From Aquabacter sp965279295 (lineage in GTDB: Bacteria > Pseudomonadota > Alphaproteobacteria > Rhizobiales > Xanthobacteraceae), in NCBI GenBank assembly GCA_965279295.1, contig CBDIHQ010000004.1: a stretch of DNA of 64,000 bases, one strand, 5' to 3'. Shown in pieces: positions 1-8,390 of the stretch (position 1 is the first letter of the stretch; each line of letters begins with the position of its first letter). The notes under the pieces are model-generated. The model saw only the letters and a list, made by a program, of their open reading frames with translations, did no database searches and was not told the origin of the DNA. A program made the position numbers and the translations under genes.

Positions 1-285
1 TATTATCTCTACGCCGTCGACTATGATCAGGGCGGCGAATGGTCGGGCCGCGCCTTCATGTGCACCCGTGACAAGGAGTTCACCATTCGCGGGACGGACG
101 ATTGCCTGGCGCGCGGGTTCGATCGCACCGGCTTTCTGGAGGTGGACACCAAGGAGCAGCGGGGCTGGACGGTCCAGCTCACCGAGAAAAACCTGAACGA
201 TCCCACGCGCCCTTCGGTCGTGGCCCCAATTCCCGGTGGCGTGCCGATGCCGTCGCCCAATCCCGTGCCGCGCCCCAAACCCTAA
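1..285 (+). CDS. DUF1036 family protein, C-terminal part (5' end outside window)
   Basis: The reading frame is open from the first base and ends at TAA 283-285. The visible 94 residues begin YYLYAVDYDQGGEWSGR, which resembles the C-terminal half of DUF1036 proteins. These are small, usually exported alphaproteobacterial proteins of unknown function, often encoded just upstream of pyruvate kinase as here. Two cysteines (in MCTRD and DDCLA) could be disulfide-bonded, an inference. The tail is proline-rich (repeated PxP). It ends 56 bp before pyk on the same strand, so co-transcription is possible. The start and any signal peptide lie outside the window. Confidence 0.72.
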   Translation, partial: YYLYAVDYDQGGEWSGRAFMCTRDKEFTIRGTDDCLARGFDRTGFLEVDTKEQRGWTVQLTEKNLNDPTRPSVVAPIPGGVPMPSPNPVPRPKP

Positions 286-341
286 GGTATCTTGTTAGGG
301 TATAGTGGAGTGACGATGCACGTACCAACGGAGGACGCCTC

Positions 342-1763
342 ATGAGACGCCAGCGCCGGACCAAGATCGTCGCGACCCTCGGGCCCGCATCGTCCGATCC
401 GGAGATGATCGAGCGCCTGTTCGTCGCCGGGGCGGACGTGTTCCGCATCAACATGAGCCACACGCCCCACGACAAGCTGCGGGCGTTCGTTGGCGCGATC
501 CGCGGCATCGAGGCGAAATACCAGCGGCCCATCGGCATATTGGTGGACCTTCAGGGGCCCAAGCTCCGTCTCGCCGCGTTCGAGGGCGGCTCGGCCATGC
601 TGGCGCCGGGCGCGACTTTTATTCTCGACGCCGATCCGAAGCCAGGCGACGCCACCCGCGTGCACCTGCCCCACCCGGAAATCCTCGCCTCCCTGGAGCC
701 GGGCCACACCCTTCTGCTGGACGACGGCAAGATCCGCCTGCTGGTGGAAGAAGCTTCCCCCAAGCTCGCGGTAACGCGCGTGGTGGTGGGCGGGCGCATC
801 TCCGACCGCAAGGGCGTGAGCCTTCCCGATACCACCATCCCCGCCTCCGCCCTCACCACCAAGGACCGCGCCGATCTCGATGCCGGCCTTGAGGCGGGCG
901 CGGACTGGATCGCGCTCTCGTTCGTCCAGCGGCCGGAGGATGTGGCCGAGGCGCGCAAGATCGCGCGCGGGCGGGCCGGGGTGATGGTCAAGGTGGAGAA
1001 GCCGCAGGCGGTGGCTCGCCTCGCTGAAATCATGGAACAGTCGGATTCGCTGATGGTGGCGCGCGGCGATCTCGGGGTCGAGATGCCGCTGGAGCGCGTG
1101 CCCGGCGTGCAGAAGCAGATGACCCGCGCCGCACGCCGCTCAGGCATGCCGGTGGTGGTGGCGACCCAGATGCTGGAGAGCATGATTTCTTCTCCGGTGC
1201 CCACCCGCGCTGAAGTCTCCGACGTCGCGACCGCAGTCTATGAAGGCGCGGACGCCATCATGCTCTCGGCCGAAAGCGCGGCCGGGCAATATCCGGTGGA
1301 GGCAGTGGCCACCATGAACCGGATCGCCGAGGAGGTGGAGCGCGACCCGATCTATCGCCAGGTGCTGAACGCCCAGCGGGCCGAGCCGGAAAGCACGACC
1401 TCGGACGCCATCGCCGCCGCCGCCCGACAGATCGCGGAAACCCTCGACCTCGGCGCCATCGTCTGCTGGACCGCATCGGGGGCGACGGCGCTGCGGGTGG
1501 CGCGGGAGCGCCCGCGCCCGCTGACCATCGCGCTGACGCCGAATGTCGCGACCGCGCGACGGCTGTGCCTGGTGTGGGGCGTGCATTGCATCGTCACCGA
1601 AGACGCCCATAGCGTTGACGACATGGTGGACCGCGCTTGCCGCCACTCCTTCATGGACAGATTCGCCAAGGCCGGGCAGCGCATCATCGTGGTCGCCGGC
1701 GTCCCGTTCGGCACGCCCGGCGCCACCAACATGCTGCGCATCGCCTTGGTCCCGGCAACCTGA
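342..1763 (+). CDS. pyk: Pyruvate kinase
   Basis: 473 residues, the usual length for bacterial pyruvate kinase, which converts phosphoenolpyruvate plus ADP to pyruvate plus ATP in glycolysis. Visible signatures are the N-terminal KIVATLGPAS strand, RINMSHT, LVDLQGPKLR, the active-site segment MVKVEKPQAV containing the catalytic lysine, MVARGDLGVEMP, and VVVATQMLESMI followed by PTRAEVSDVA and GADAIMLSAESA. The C-terminal allosteric domain is present (TASGATALRVARERP). GGAGG about 7 nt before the ATG supports this start. Pyruvate phosphate dikinase (38304-40979), which can run the opposite reaction, is also in this window. No frame damage is seen. Confidence 0.97.
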   Translation: MRRQRRTKIVATLGPASSDPEMIERLFVAGADVFRINMSHTPHDKLRAFVGAIRGIEAKYQRPIGILVDLQGPKLRLAAFEGGSAMLAPGATFILDADPKPGDATRVHLPHPEILASLEPGHTLLLDDGKIRLLVEEASPKLAVTRVVVGGRISDRKGVSLPDTTIPASALTTKDRADLDAGLEAGADWIALSFVQRPEDVAEARKIARGRAGVMVKVEKPQAVARLAEIMEQSDSLMVARGDLGVEMPLERVPGVQKQMTRAARRSGMPVVVATQMLESMISSPVPTRAEVSDVATAVYEGADAIMLSAESAAGQYPVEAVATMNRIAEEVERDPIYRQVLNAQRAEPESTTSDAIAAAARQIAETLDLGAIVCWTASGATALRVARERPRPLTIALTPNVATARRLCLVWGVHCIVTEDAHSVDDMVDRACRHSFMDRFAKAGQRIIVVAGVPFGTPGATNMLRIALVPAT

Positions 1764-1809
1764 AGGGCCGGCCCCTCCGGCTCTGGATGCGGCGAGAGGG
1801 GCGGGGCAA

Positions 1810-2505
1810 TTATCGTTTGTCGCTCTGCAGGAAGGGTTGCAGCGCGTGGGCGAACTTCGCGACGGTGAGGGACTGAAGCCAGATCTTGCCAGGCCCTGTG
1901 AGCTGCGCCAGGAACAGGCCGTCGCCGCCGAACAGGACGTTCTTGACCCCGCGCATCATGGTGATCTCGAAATTGACGCTCTCCTCGAACATGCCGACAT
2001 GACCGGGGTGCACCAGGAGGCTCTGCCCGGCCTCCAGGGTGTAGGACACGATCTCCCCGCCCAGTTCCACGAAGGCCGCGCCATGGCCCGACAGGCGCTG
2101 AAGCACGAAGCCTGTGCCGCCGAACACGCCGGCGCCCAGCGACTGCTGGAAGCCGGTGGAAATCTCCAGGCCATGGGCACCGGCCAGGAAGCCGTGGCGA
2201 TGCAGCATGTAGCCCCGGCCAGGCGCCACCCCCACCTCAATGATGTTTCCCGGCATGGTCGCCGCGAACGAAACCAGGGCTTCGCCGCCTTGGGCGGTGA
2301 ACTCGGTCATGAACAGGCCGCCGCCGCCGATGGCCCGGCCGATGGCGCCGAAGAAGCCGCTGGACCCGCCGGTGGCGGTGGTGGTGTTGAGCGCCACGTT
2401 CGGCGTCATCCAGGAAAGCCGGTCCGGCTCGGCGATCATGGTCTCCCCGGATTCGAGCGTGACTTGCAGAACGGGAAGGGTGGAGCCGGTGATTTCAGTG
2501 CGCAT
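1810..2505 (-). CDS. AIM24 / TIGR00266 family protein
   Basis: About 231 residues when started at the internal ATG at 2505 (MRTEITGSTL); the frame extends upstream to 2556, but that extension has no family-like sequence. The protein is built of glycine-rich beta repeats typical of the AIM24 family (TIGR00266, a TRAP-like beta-barrel fold): SSGFFGAIGRAIGGGGLFMTE without a break, then PGNIIEV, FVLQRLSGHGAAFVELGG and VKNVLFGGDGLFLA. Bacterial members have no settled function; the eukaryotic relative AIM24 is mitochondrial. There is no signal peptide or membrane segment. It converges with pyk across a 46-bp gap. The Shine-Dalgarno is weak, so the exact start is uncertain. Confidence 0.85.
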   Translation of the reverse strand: MRTEITGSTLPVLQVTLESGETMIAEPDRLSWMTPNVALNTTTATGGSSGFFGAIGRAIGGGGLFMTEFTAQGGEALVSFAATMPGNIIEVGVAPGRGYMLHRHGFLAGAHGLEISTGFQQSLGAGVFGGTGFVLQRLSGHGAAFVELGGEIVSYTLEAGQSLLVHPGHVGMFEESVNFEITMMRGVKNVLFGGDGLFLAQLTGPGKIWLQSLTVAKFAHALQPFLQSDKR

Positions 2506-2606
2506 GTTTGCCACGATGTTGGGGCAGGGAGAGGGAGCTTGATGGCAGGAGGGCACGGGGGCAACCCCCGTTCGCGCCGGAATGCCCCAGACCTCTATGG
2601 TGCCGC

Positions 2607-3680
2607 ATGAAGACTGGCTTGCTCGCTTCCCTCGGATTTATCGCTCTCGCCGCCACGCTCACGCCTGCCTGCGCCGCGCCCGCCGGGCCGGACCTGGCGC
2701 CGGGCAAGACCGTGCTGCTGCCCTTTCTCAACGCCCCGCTGGCGGGCGATGCCATCCGCCGGCCGCCGGCGCTGCGTCTGTCGTTCGGCGGGCCATCGAT
2801 TCGCGCGGTGATGGACACCGGCTCCACCGGCGTCGTGGTCGCGGCGCGCGCCATTCCCAATGTGGATGCGCTGCCCGTGTTGGCACCGGGACAGCTCACC
2901 TACACCAGTTCCGGCCGCATCATGATCGGCGACTGGGTGATGGCGCCTGTCACCATCGGCGGCGCCAACGGCAGCGAAATCACCACTCGGCCGATGCCGG
3001 TGCTGGCGGTGCGGCGGGTGGACTGTCTGAAGACCGCCCGCAACTGCCGGCCGCGCCAGAACCCCACCGGCATCGCCATGCTCGGCGTCGGCTTCGCGCG
3101 CCAGGGCGACCGGCAGTCGCAAAGCACGCCGGACCACAATCCCTTCCTCAACCTGCCGGAGATGGGAACGGCGGATAAGCCGGGCGCCATGCGGCGCGGC
3201 TACATGGTTTCGCGGCGCGGCGTCACCATCGGCCTCGCGCCGGAGACCGCGACCGGATTCAGCTTCATCAAGCTCGAAAAGAGCGATGAATTCCCGGATT
3301 GGAAGGCGACCCCGGCCTGCCTGTCTCTGGGCGGGCGCCAGCCGCCAGCCTGCGGAACCGCGCTGGTCGATACCGGCGTGTCCTCCATGTACCTCACGCT
3401 GACGCCCGAGCAGCAGGCGGGACAGGTCATCCAAGGACCGAACGGCAAGCCGATGCTGCTTCCTGGCGTGCAACTCAACATCGCCTTCGGCACCACGCCG
3501 GGCGGCCCAGCCTATGGCTTCAGCGCCGGTGGTGCGCCGAGCGCGCTCGCGCCGGACACGGTTCATCTGGTGCAGCGGGCGAACCGCGTGTTCGTGAACA
3601 CCAGCGTGCGGGTGCTGAACGGTTTCGATTATCTCTACGACGCGGACGGCGGCTATGTCGGATTCCGGCCGAAGAAATAG
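2607..3680 (+). CDS. Exported pepsin-like (two-DTG) protein
   Basis: 357 residues from the ATG at 2607, chosen because it directly precedes a clean signal peptide (MKTGLLASLG... to about ACAA at 21-24). The mature protein contains two Asp-Thr-Gly motifs, D70-T-G-S-T-G-V-V-V and D255-T-G-V-S-S-M-Y-L, about 185 residues apart. It ends with YDADGGYVGFRP, which resembles the C-terminal strand of pepsin-fold proteases. This is the organisation of a bilobal aspartic protease (family A1), rare in bacteria. C140/C147 and C238/C249 could form disulfides. Whether it cleaves peptides is inference; a non-catalytic relative is possible. It is convergent with the HxlR gene, 3 bp away. Confidence 0.65.
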   Translation: MKTGLLASLGFIALAATLTPACAAPAGPDLAPGKTVLLPFLNAPLAGDAIRRPPALRLSFGGPSIRAVMDTGSTGVVVAARAIPNVDALPVLAPGQLTYTSSGRIMIGDWVMAPVTIGGANGSEITTRPMPVLAVRRVDCLKTARNCRPRQNPTGIAMLGVGFARQGDRQSQSTPDHNPFLNLPEMGTADKPGAMRRGYMVSRRGVTIGLAPETATGFSFIKLEKSDEFPDWKATPACLSLGGRQPPACGTALVDTGVSSMYLTLTPEQQAGQVIQGPNGKPMLLPGVQLNIAFGTTPGGPAYGFSAGGAPSALAPDTVHLVQRANRVFVNTSVRVLNGFDYLYDADGGYVGFRPKK

Positions 3681-3683
3681 CCG

Positions 3684-4055
3684 CTAACGGATAGCCACGC
3701 CGCGATCATCGAACTGGGTCTGTGCCGCGTTGATCTGGTCGATATTCTCGCTGGCCCAACGGGCGAGCGGGGCGAGCGTGCGTTCCAGCGAGGCGCCAAG
3801 CGGGGTGATGGCATATTCCACCGTCACCGGCACGGTGGGATAGGCATGGCGCGTGACAAGCCCGTCGCGCTCCAGGCTCTTGAGCGTCTGCGACAAGACC
3901 TTCTGGGACACCCCATCCACCCGGCGCCGCAAGGCATTGAAGCGGGTGGGCTGCTCGGCCACCACGGTGAGCAGCAGAACCGTCCATTTGTCGGCGATGC
4001 GGTCGAGGATGATCCGGGTGGGGCATTCCGCCTGATACGGGTCGGGGTTGAGCAT
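3684..4055 (-). CDS. HxlR family transcriptional regulator
   Basis: 123 residues from the ATG at 4055 (MLNPDPYQAECP); GAGGA 7 nt upstream supports this start over the ATG at 4097. The winged-helix HxlR domain fills the protein: a single N-terminal cysteine in AECPTRIILDRIADKWT, then FNALRRRVDGVSQKVLSQTLKSLERDGLV and the wing TVPVTVEYAITPLG. The N-terminal cysteine is the redox or electrophile sensor in some HxlR regulators, such as YodB and QorR. The gene is divergent from a damaged NAD(P)-binding reductase, the classical arrangement of an HxlR repressor with its quinone or NADPH reductase target. A strong inverted repeat lies between them. Confidence 0.93.
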   Translation of the reverse strand: MLNPDPYQAECPTRIILDRIADKWTVLLLTVVAEQPTRFNALRRRVDGVSQKVLSQTLKSLERDGLVTRHAYPTVPVTVEYAITPLGASLERTLAPLARWASENIDQINAAQTQFDDRGVAIR

Positions 4056-4095
4056 GCCTGTCCTCGCGCGGTTTCCTCGGGGATACCTGATGACC

Positions 4096-4139
4096 ACTAG
4101 GTGCCTTCTTACATCTTGCTACTAAATAAGGCATCTAGT
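4096..4139. promoter_or_regulatory. Candidate HxlR operator (12-bp inverted repeat)
   Basis: ACTAGGTGCCTT (4096-4107) and AAGGCATCTAGT (4128-4139) form an inverted repeat with one mismatch in 12 bp and a 20-bp AT-rich spacer. It lies midway between the divergent HxlR gene and the reductase gene. Binding by the adjacent regulator is inferred from position and symmetry. Confidence 0.6.
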
Positions 4140-4168
4140 TTCCATTAGATACCACACGGAAATCCCAA

Positions 4169-4779
4169 ATGAAAATCGCACTCATTGGAGCGTCGGGGAA
4201 CGCCGGCTCCCGCATCCTTCGTGAACTCTCCGCCCGTGGGCATGAGGTGACAGCCATCGCCCGCGACCCCTCGCGCATTGCCGGGGCGCCCGGCGTCACC
4301 GCTGTTGCGGGCGACGCCTCAACCGTCGCGGGGCTGGCGCCATTGCTGTCAGGACATGACGCAGTGGTCTCCTCCATCCACTTCCTCGTGACCGACGCGG
4401 ATGCGCTGATCGGCGCGGTGAAGGCGGCCGGCGTGCAGCGCTATCTGGTGGTGGGCGGCGCGGGGAGCCTTGAGGTGGCGCCCGGCGTCGCGCTCTATGA
4501 CACGCCGGACTTCCCGCCATTTATCTCGACGAAGCCAAGGCGGGCGGCGCATTCCTCGCGCGCCTGAAGGCGGAGCCTTCGCTCGACTGGAGCTTCCTCT
4601 CCCCCGCCGCCGAATTCGTGCCGGGCGAACGCACCGGCGTGTTCCGGCTGGGCGACGACAACCTGTTGGTCTCGGCCTCGGGACGCAGCTTTGTCAGCTT
4701 TGAGGATTTCGCCGTGGCCTTGGCCGACGAGATCGAGCGTCCCCAACATTCCCGGCAGCGGTTCACCGTGGGTTACTGA
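4169..4779 (+). pseudogene. NAD(P)-binding (NmrA/Rrf2-linked type) reductase, frameshifted
   Basis: The frame from ATG 4169 encodes a Rossmann protein (MKIALIGASGNAGSRIL, then HEVTAIARDPSRI and RYLVVGGAGSLEV). Homology-like sequence leaves this frame at about 4514-4517 and resumes in the +1 frame with YLDEAKAGGAFLARLKAE, DWSFLSPAAEFVPGERTG and SFEDFAVALADEIE, stopping at TGA 4777-4779. Restoring one base near ..TTCCCGCC.. gives a continuous protein of about 203 residues, normal for this family. As sequenced, the first frame stops at 4567 after 132 residues and lacks the C-terminal substrate region. Either a real one-base deletion or a sequencing error fits. It is the likely regulated partner of the divergent HxlR gene. 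Confidence 0.85.
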
Positions 4780-4925
4780 GCGAGGCCGGCGCGCACAGGG
4801 CAATGCACGGCCAAAACACCCCGTGCCGCCCTGTCGCGCGCCAACCCTCTTCATCCCCCTCGACACCCCCCGCGCGCCCTGAAAGAGTTCCTCTACGCGC
4901 CGGTTTTCCGCGCCAGGGGCCGTTT

Positions 4926-5876
4926 ATGTCGTTTTCCGTTTTCCGCGCCATCGGCCTCGTTCTGCGCACCTGGCCGTTCTTGCTGGTCCGAATGGCCGTA
5001 TCAGCTCTGATGGTGCTGATCTTCTCGGTGATCATCGGCGTCTATGCCGCCATCGGCTGGTCGGTGGGGCATTTGTGGCCGAGCAATGTGAGCGTGCAGT
5101 CCGCCTGCTTCGGCGGCTTCATCGGCTTTCTCGCCGCTTGCGGCGTCGGCATGTGGCTGCGCAGCTGGCTGGTCTATTTCGTCAAGGCCGGCCATGTGGC
5201 CGCGCTCACCGTGGCGCTGGATGGCGGGCCGCTGCCGCTTGCGTTCGGGCAGGTGAGCTTTGCCCTGGCCGTGGTGCGCGAGCGGTTTCTGGAGGTCAAC
5301 GCGCTGTTCGCGCTCGACCAATTGGTGAAGGCGGCGGCCGCCAGCGTCACGGGGATCGCCGCCGGCATCGTCGGCTTTTCCCGCGTGCCGGGCCTGGACG
5401 GGCTGCTGGGGTTTTTGGGCGCGGTGCTGCGCACCTCAACCCAGTTCGTGGATGAAATCATCCTCGCCTACAATGTCCGCAACCAATCCAAGAACCCCTG
5501 GTCGACGGCGCAGGACGCGCTGGTGCTCTATGCCCAGAACGGCTGGACCATCCTGGGCAATGCCATCGGTCTCACCGTGCTTATGGCGTTCGCGTGGGTG
5601 GTGCTGTTCGTGATGCTGGTCGCGCCCGCGCTGGCTTGGGTTTTGGTTCAGCCGGGGACTGCGAGCTATGCCGGGCTGATCGCCTCGGCCATCCTCGCCT
5701 ATGGCTTCACCAAGGCGTTCGTCGAGCCGTTCTGCATCGCCTGCCTGATGCAGGTGTTCTTCGCCACGACGAAGGGCGAAGTGCCGGATGCTGAATGGCG
5801 GGCGCGGCTCGATGGCCTGTCGGACAAATTCCGCGACCTGGGTGAACGGGCCGCGCAGGGTGTTACGGGCGCCTGA
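4926..5876 (+). CDS. Multi-pass membrane protein of unknown function
   Basis: 316 residues from ATG 4926 (MSFSVFRAIGLVLRTWP). The frame continues upstream to 4803, but that stretch is proline/arginine-rich and unlike coding sequence. I see about six hydrophobic segments: two near the N-terminus (LVRMAVSALMVLIFSVIIGV, then FGGFIGFLAACGVGMWL), one or two central, and two C-terminal (LTVLMAFAWVVLFVMLVAPA and GLIASAILAYGF). A polar region with QFVDEIILAYNVRNQSKNPW lies between them. The C-terminus is cytosolic-looking and charged. I do not recognise a characterised family; similar conserved hypotheticals occur in alphaproteobacteria. It stands alone, between the frameshifted reductase and the convergent bicupin gene. 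Confidence 0.8.
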   Translation: MSFSVFRAIGLVLRTWPFLLVRMAVSALMVLIFSVIIGVYAAIGWSVGHLWPSNVSVQSACFGGFIGFLAACGVGMWLRSWLVYFVKAGHVAALTVALDGGPLPLAFGQVSFALAVVRERFLEVNALFALDQLVKAAAASVTGIAAGIVGFSRVPGLDGLLGFLGAVLRTSTQFVDEIILAYNVRNQSKNPWSTAQDALVLYAQNGWTILGNAIGLTVLMAFAWVVLFVMLVAPALAWVLVQPGTASYAGLIASAILAYGFTKAFVEPFCIACLMQVFFATTKGEVPDAEWRARLDGLSDKFRDLGERAAQGVTGA

Positions 5877-5946
5877 CATTGGAGCCGGACAGGGCTGGGT
5901 CGTCCCCAGCCCACCGGGAAACCGAAATTTCTAGAAACCCAAGTGT

Positions 5947-7098
5947 CTATCGGTAGAGATATCCAACCGGGGCGCCGGTGGTGCGATCAGGGCGAAGATC
6001 GCGCCGCGTGATGATCTGGCCGGCTAAGCCGTCGATTTCCTGACGCTGCTCTCGCGTCCACTTGTTCAGGTTTTCGATGTTCTTCAGGAGGCCGAGCCGG
6101 AGAACTTGGGTGTTCTCGCCCACGCCCACCAGATGGATGGCCTTCCCGCCCGCCGTCACCGTATCCCCGGTCACAAGCTCGATGATCTTGCCGGAGTTGT
6201 CCTTGAATTCAGCGTTGCCGCGAATGACGCGGTACACGACGACGTCGCCCTTGGAGAGATCGTCGGTATCGGCGACGGCCGACGAGGTTTTGGGCAGAAG
6301 CGAATGGGTGGCCGGGTCGGTCGCGATGATGTGGCCGGTGACGAGATGGCCGCTCGGCGCCTCGATCCCCAGGTCGCGCACATAGACCGGCATGGAGGAC
6401 TTGACCGGCCCACCGGACAGTTCGCTCGCCAGCAGCTTGTACACCGCATCGAGCGCCAGCGGATCCTGGAGCCAGAAGCCGGCATCCGCCGGTCGGTTAT
6501 GCAGCGGGTGGCTCCAGGCATAACACGGCGTTTCGGCTTCGTTGATGTGATCCTGTGCAACAATCGTCGGATTTGGGAAGGTCGAAGGATCAGTGATGAA
6601 AGCTTCGAGGAATTTGCCGGAGTAACCCATGGAGATCGGGTCGGGCATCACCGTCTGCGGCGTCTTCAGGTTTTCTTCCGTGGATAGACCCGACCATGTG
6701 TAGAAAAGCTGGCGATGCACGATCGCGCTTTGCAACATCACTGCGCCGGGCGCGACATGATACACCTTGCCGTCATAGTCGAAGGTGAACATCCCCGACG
6801 TCACCAGCACGAGCTGGAATCCACCTGGAGGGAGGTGGAGGTGGAAGTCGGTCGGCCCCGTGTCGGGGCGATAGATCGGAAGATTTGTAGCGACTTCCTG
6901 GAGCAGGAACGCATCGTTGTTTGCGTGCAGCCCCTCGCTTGCAAGGTTGTAGAGGGCTTGCGGCCGGAAGATCGGATCGTAGGTCGCATCGCGATCACGA
7001 TCGATCGCCACGAAATCCTGATGATTCATGCGGATGGGCGTGCCATTCGGGCGAGAAAGGCCTGGCCACTTGAAATCGACCATAGCATTCACGTTCAT
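5947..7098 (-). CDS. Bicupin-like protein of unknown function
   Basis: 383 residues without a signal peptide. Two cupin-like beta-barrel modules can be read. The N-terminal one contains DFHLHLPPGGFQLVLVTSG, then MFTFDYDGKVYHVAPGAVML and VHRQLF. The C-terminal one contains LVTGHIIATDPATHS, then GDVVVYRVIRGNAEFKD and ELVTGDTVTAGGKAIHLVGV. Histidines (H86 region, H132 region) could bind a metal, but the classical cupin metal motif is not intact in module two. Base composition is visibly less GC-rich than the neighbours, suggesting acquisition by transfer. It is divergent from the deacetylase gene and has no operon partner. Substrate unknown. Confidence 0.72.
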   Translation of the reverse strand: MNVNAMVDFKWPGLSRPNGTPIRMNHQDFVAIDRDRDATYDPIFRPQALYNLASEGLHANNDAFLLQEVATNLPIYRPDTGPTDFHLHLPPGGFQLVLVTSGMFTFDYDGKVYHVAPGAVMLQSAIVHRQLFYTWSGLSTEENLKTPQTVMPDPISMGYSGKFLEAFITDPSTFPNPTIVAQDHINEAETPCYAWSHPLHNRPADAGFWLQDPLALDAVYKLLASELSGGPVKSSMPVYVRDLGIEAPSGHLVTGHIIATDPATHSLLPKTSSAVADTDDLSKGDVVVYRVIRGNAEFKDNSGKIIELVTGDTVTAGGKAIHLVGVGENTQVLRLGLLKNIENLNKWTREQRQEIDGLAGQIITRRDLRPDRTTGAPVGYLYR

Positions 7099-7424
7099 GA
7101 CAGCCTCCGCGCATAGAAGCCAATGCAGGATATAGTCTCGAAATAAGATATTTACAAACAGCTATGCAGTCAATTGAAAGTATCGCGGCATTTTTCGACA
7201 AAAAATCAGGGTGATATGCGTAAAACTTAAGCATATGCACTTCGATTCTACAGTTATTTGTGTGCGGAATGAAGATCGTCGCGCCATCTGCGCAGGAGGC
7301 GAGCAGTCGCCCGTCGGCAGGGGCAGGCGTGTGTGGGGCATCCCAAGTGCCGCAATTCCAATTGGCTGTACTTGGAATAAGGTATGCCGGAACCAACCCT
7401 CCTTCAGAGAGGCCCTGACGCCAG
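7099..7424. other. AT-rich divergent intergenic region
   Basis: 326 bp between the bicupin and deacetylase starts, the first half much richer in A+T than the surroundings. I see two small inverted repeats: ATATGC/GCATAT around 7214-7238, and ATTCCAA (7355-7361)/TTGGAAT (7372-7378) close to the deacetylase gene. They may be operators for one or both divergent promoters. No gene or RNA is recognised. Confidence 0.45.
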
Positions 7425-8354
7425 ATGTCGACCCTGCTCATCACCCATCCCGCCGGCCTCCAGCACCTGACGCCTCCGGGGCATCCCGAGCGGGTGGACC
7501 GTCTCAAGGCGCTGGACCGCGCGTTCGAGCAGGAGAAATTCTCAAGCCTGCTGCGCGAGAGTGCGCCGCGCGGCGAGCGGGAAGACATCATCCGCGTGCA
7601 CCCGGCCGATTTCATGGACGCCATGGAAGAGGCTTCGCCCGCCGAGGGACTGGTGCGGATCGATTCCGACACGGTTCTGTCGCCGGGAAGCTGGGAGGCG
7701 GTGCTGCGCGCGGTGGGTGGTGCCTGCTATGCGGTGGACGAGGTGGTGACGCGCAAGGTGGACAATGCCTTCGTCTGCATGCGTCCGCCGGGGCATCATT
7801 GCGAGACCCGCCGGCCCATGGGCTTTTGCCTGCTCAACCACGCCGCCATCGCCGCGCGCCACGCTCAGGCGGTCCATGGGCTCGACCGGGTGGCGATCGT
7901 TGACTTCGACGTGCACCACGGTAACGGCACGCAGGAGATTTTCTGGGCCGACCAAAGCGTAATGTACGCTTCGACCCACGAGATGCCGCTTTATCCCGGC
8001 ACCGGCGCGGTGGGGGAGACCGGCGCGGTCAACACCATCGTCAACGCGCCGCTGCGCTCGGGCGACGCCGGGGAGAAGTTCAAGGAGGCCATGGAGGGTC
8101 GCATCCTGCCACGCCTGGAGGCGTTCGCTCCGGAGCTGATCATCATCTCCGCCGGCTTCGATGCCCACAAGAACGACCCGCTGGCCTCGCTGCGCCTTGT
8201 GGACACGGATTTCGGCTGGATCACCCGACGCCTCATGGAGGTGGCGGACAAGACCGCCGGCGGGCGCGTGGTCTCGGTTCTGGAAGGCGGCTACGACCTG
8301 CACGGCCTCGCCACCTCGGCGGCGGAGCATGTCACTGCGCTGATGCGGGGATAG
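7425..8354 (+). CDS. Histone deacetylase family zinc amidohydrolase
   Basis: 309 residues, a full-length class II HDAC-like domain. Bacterial members deacetylate acetylpolyamines, acetyl-lysine proteins or unknown acylamides. Visible features are GHPERVDRL at 19-27, the substrate-channel motif RPPGHHCE (catalytic tandem histidines 124/125), VDFDVHHGNGTQ with zinc ligands D162 and H164, STHEMPLYPGTG, ISAGFDAHKNDP with the third zinc-ligand aspartate, and the C-terminal LEGGYDL. All expected catalytic residues are present. The gene is transcribed alone, divergent from the bicupin and convergent with the TPR gene. The substrate cannot be told from the sequence. Confidence 0.93.
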   Translation: MSTLLITHPAGLQHLTPPGHPERVDRLKALDRAFEQEKFSSLLRESAPRGEREDIIRVHPADFMDAMEEASPAEGLVRIDSDTVLSPGSWEAVLRAVGGACYAVDEVVTRKVDNAFVCMRPPGHHCETRRPMGFCLLNHAAIAARHAQAVHGLDRVAIVDFDVHHGNGTQEIFWADQSVMYASTHEMPLYPGTGAVGETGAVNTIVNAPLRSGDAGEKFKEAMEGRILPRLEAFAPELIIISAGFDAHKNDPLASLRLVDTDFGWITRRLMEVADKTAGGRVVSVLEGGYDLHGLATSAAEHVTALMRG

Positions 8355-8390
8355 TTTCTGCGATCGCTGCTTACGACGGCGAAACGGCGG

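Noticed and set aside
3684..4097. Longer HxlR start at ATG 4097
   Set aside because: It would place the start inside the inverted repeat operator and lacks a ribosome site; ATG 4055 has GAGGA at proper spacing.
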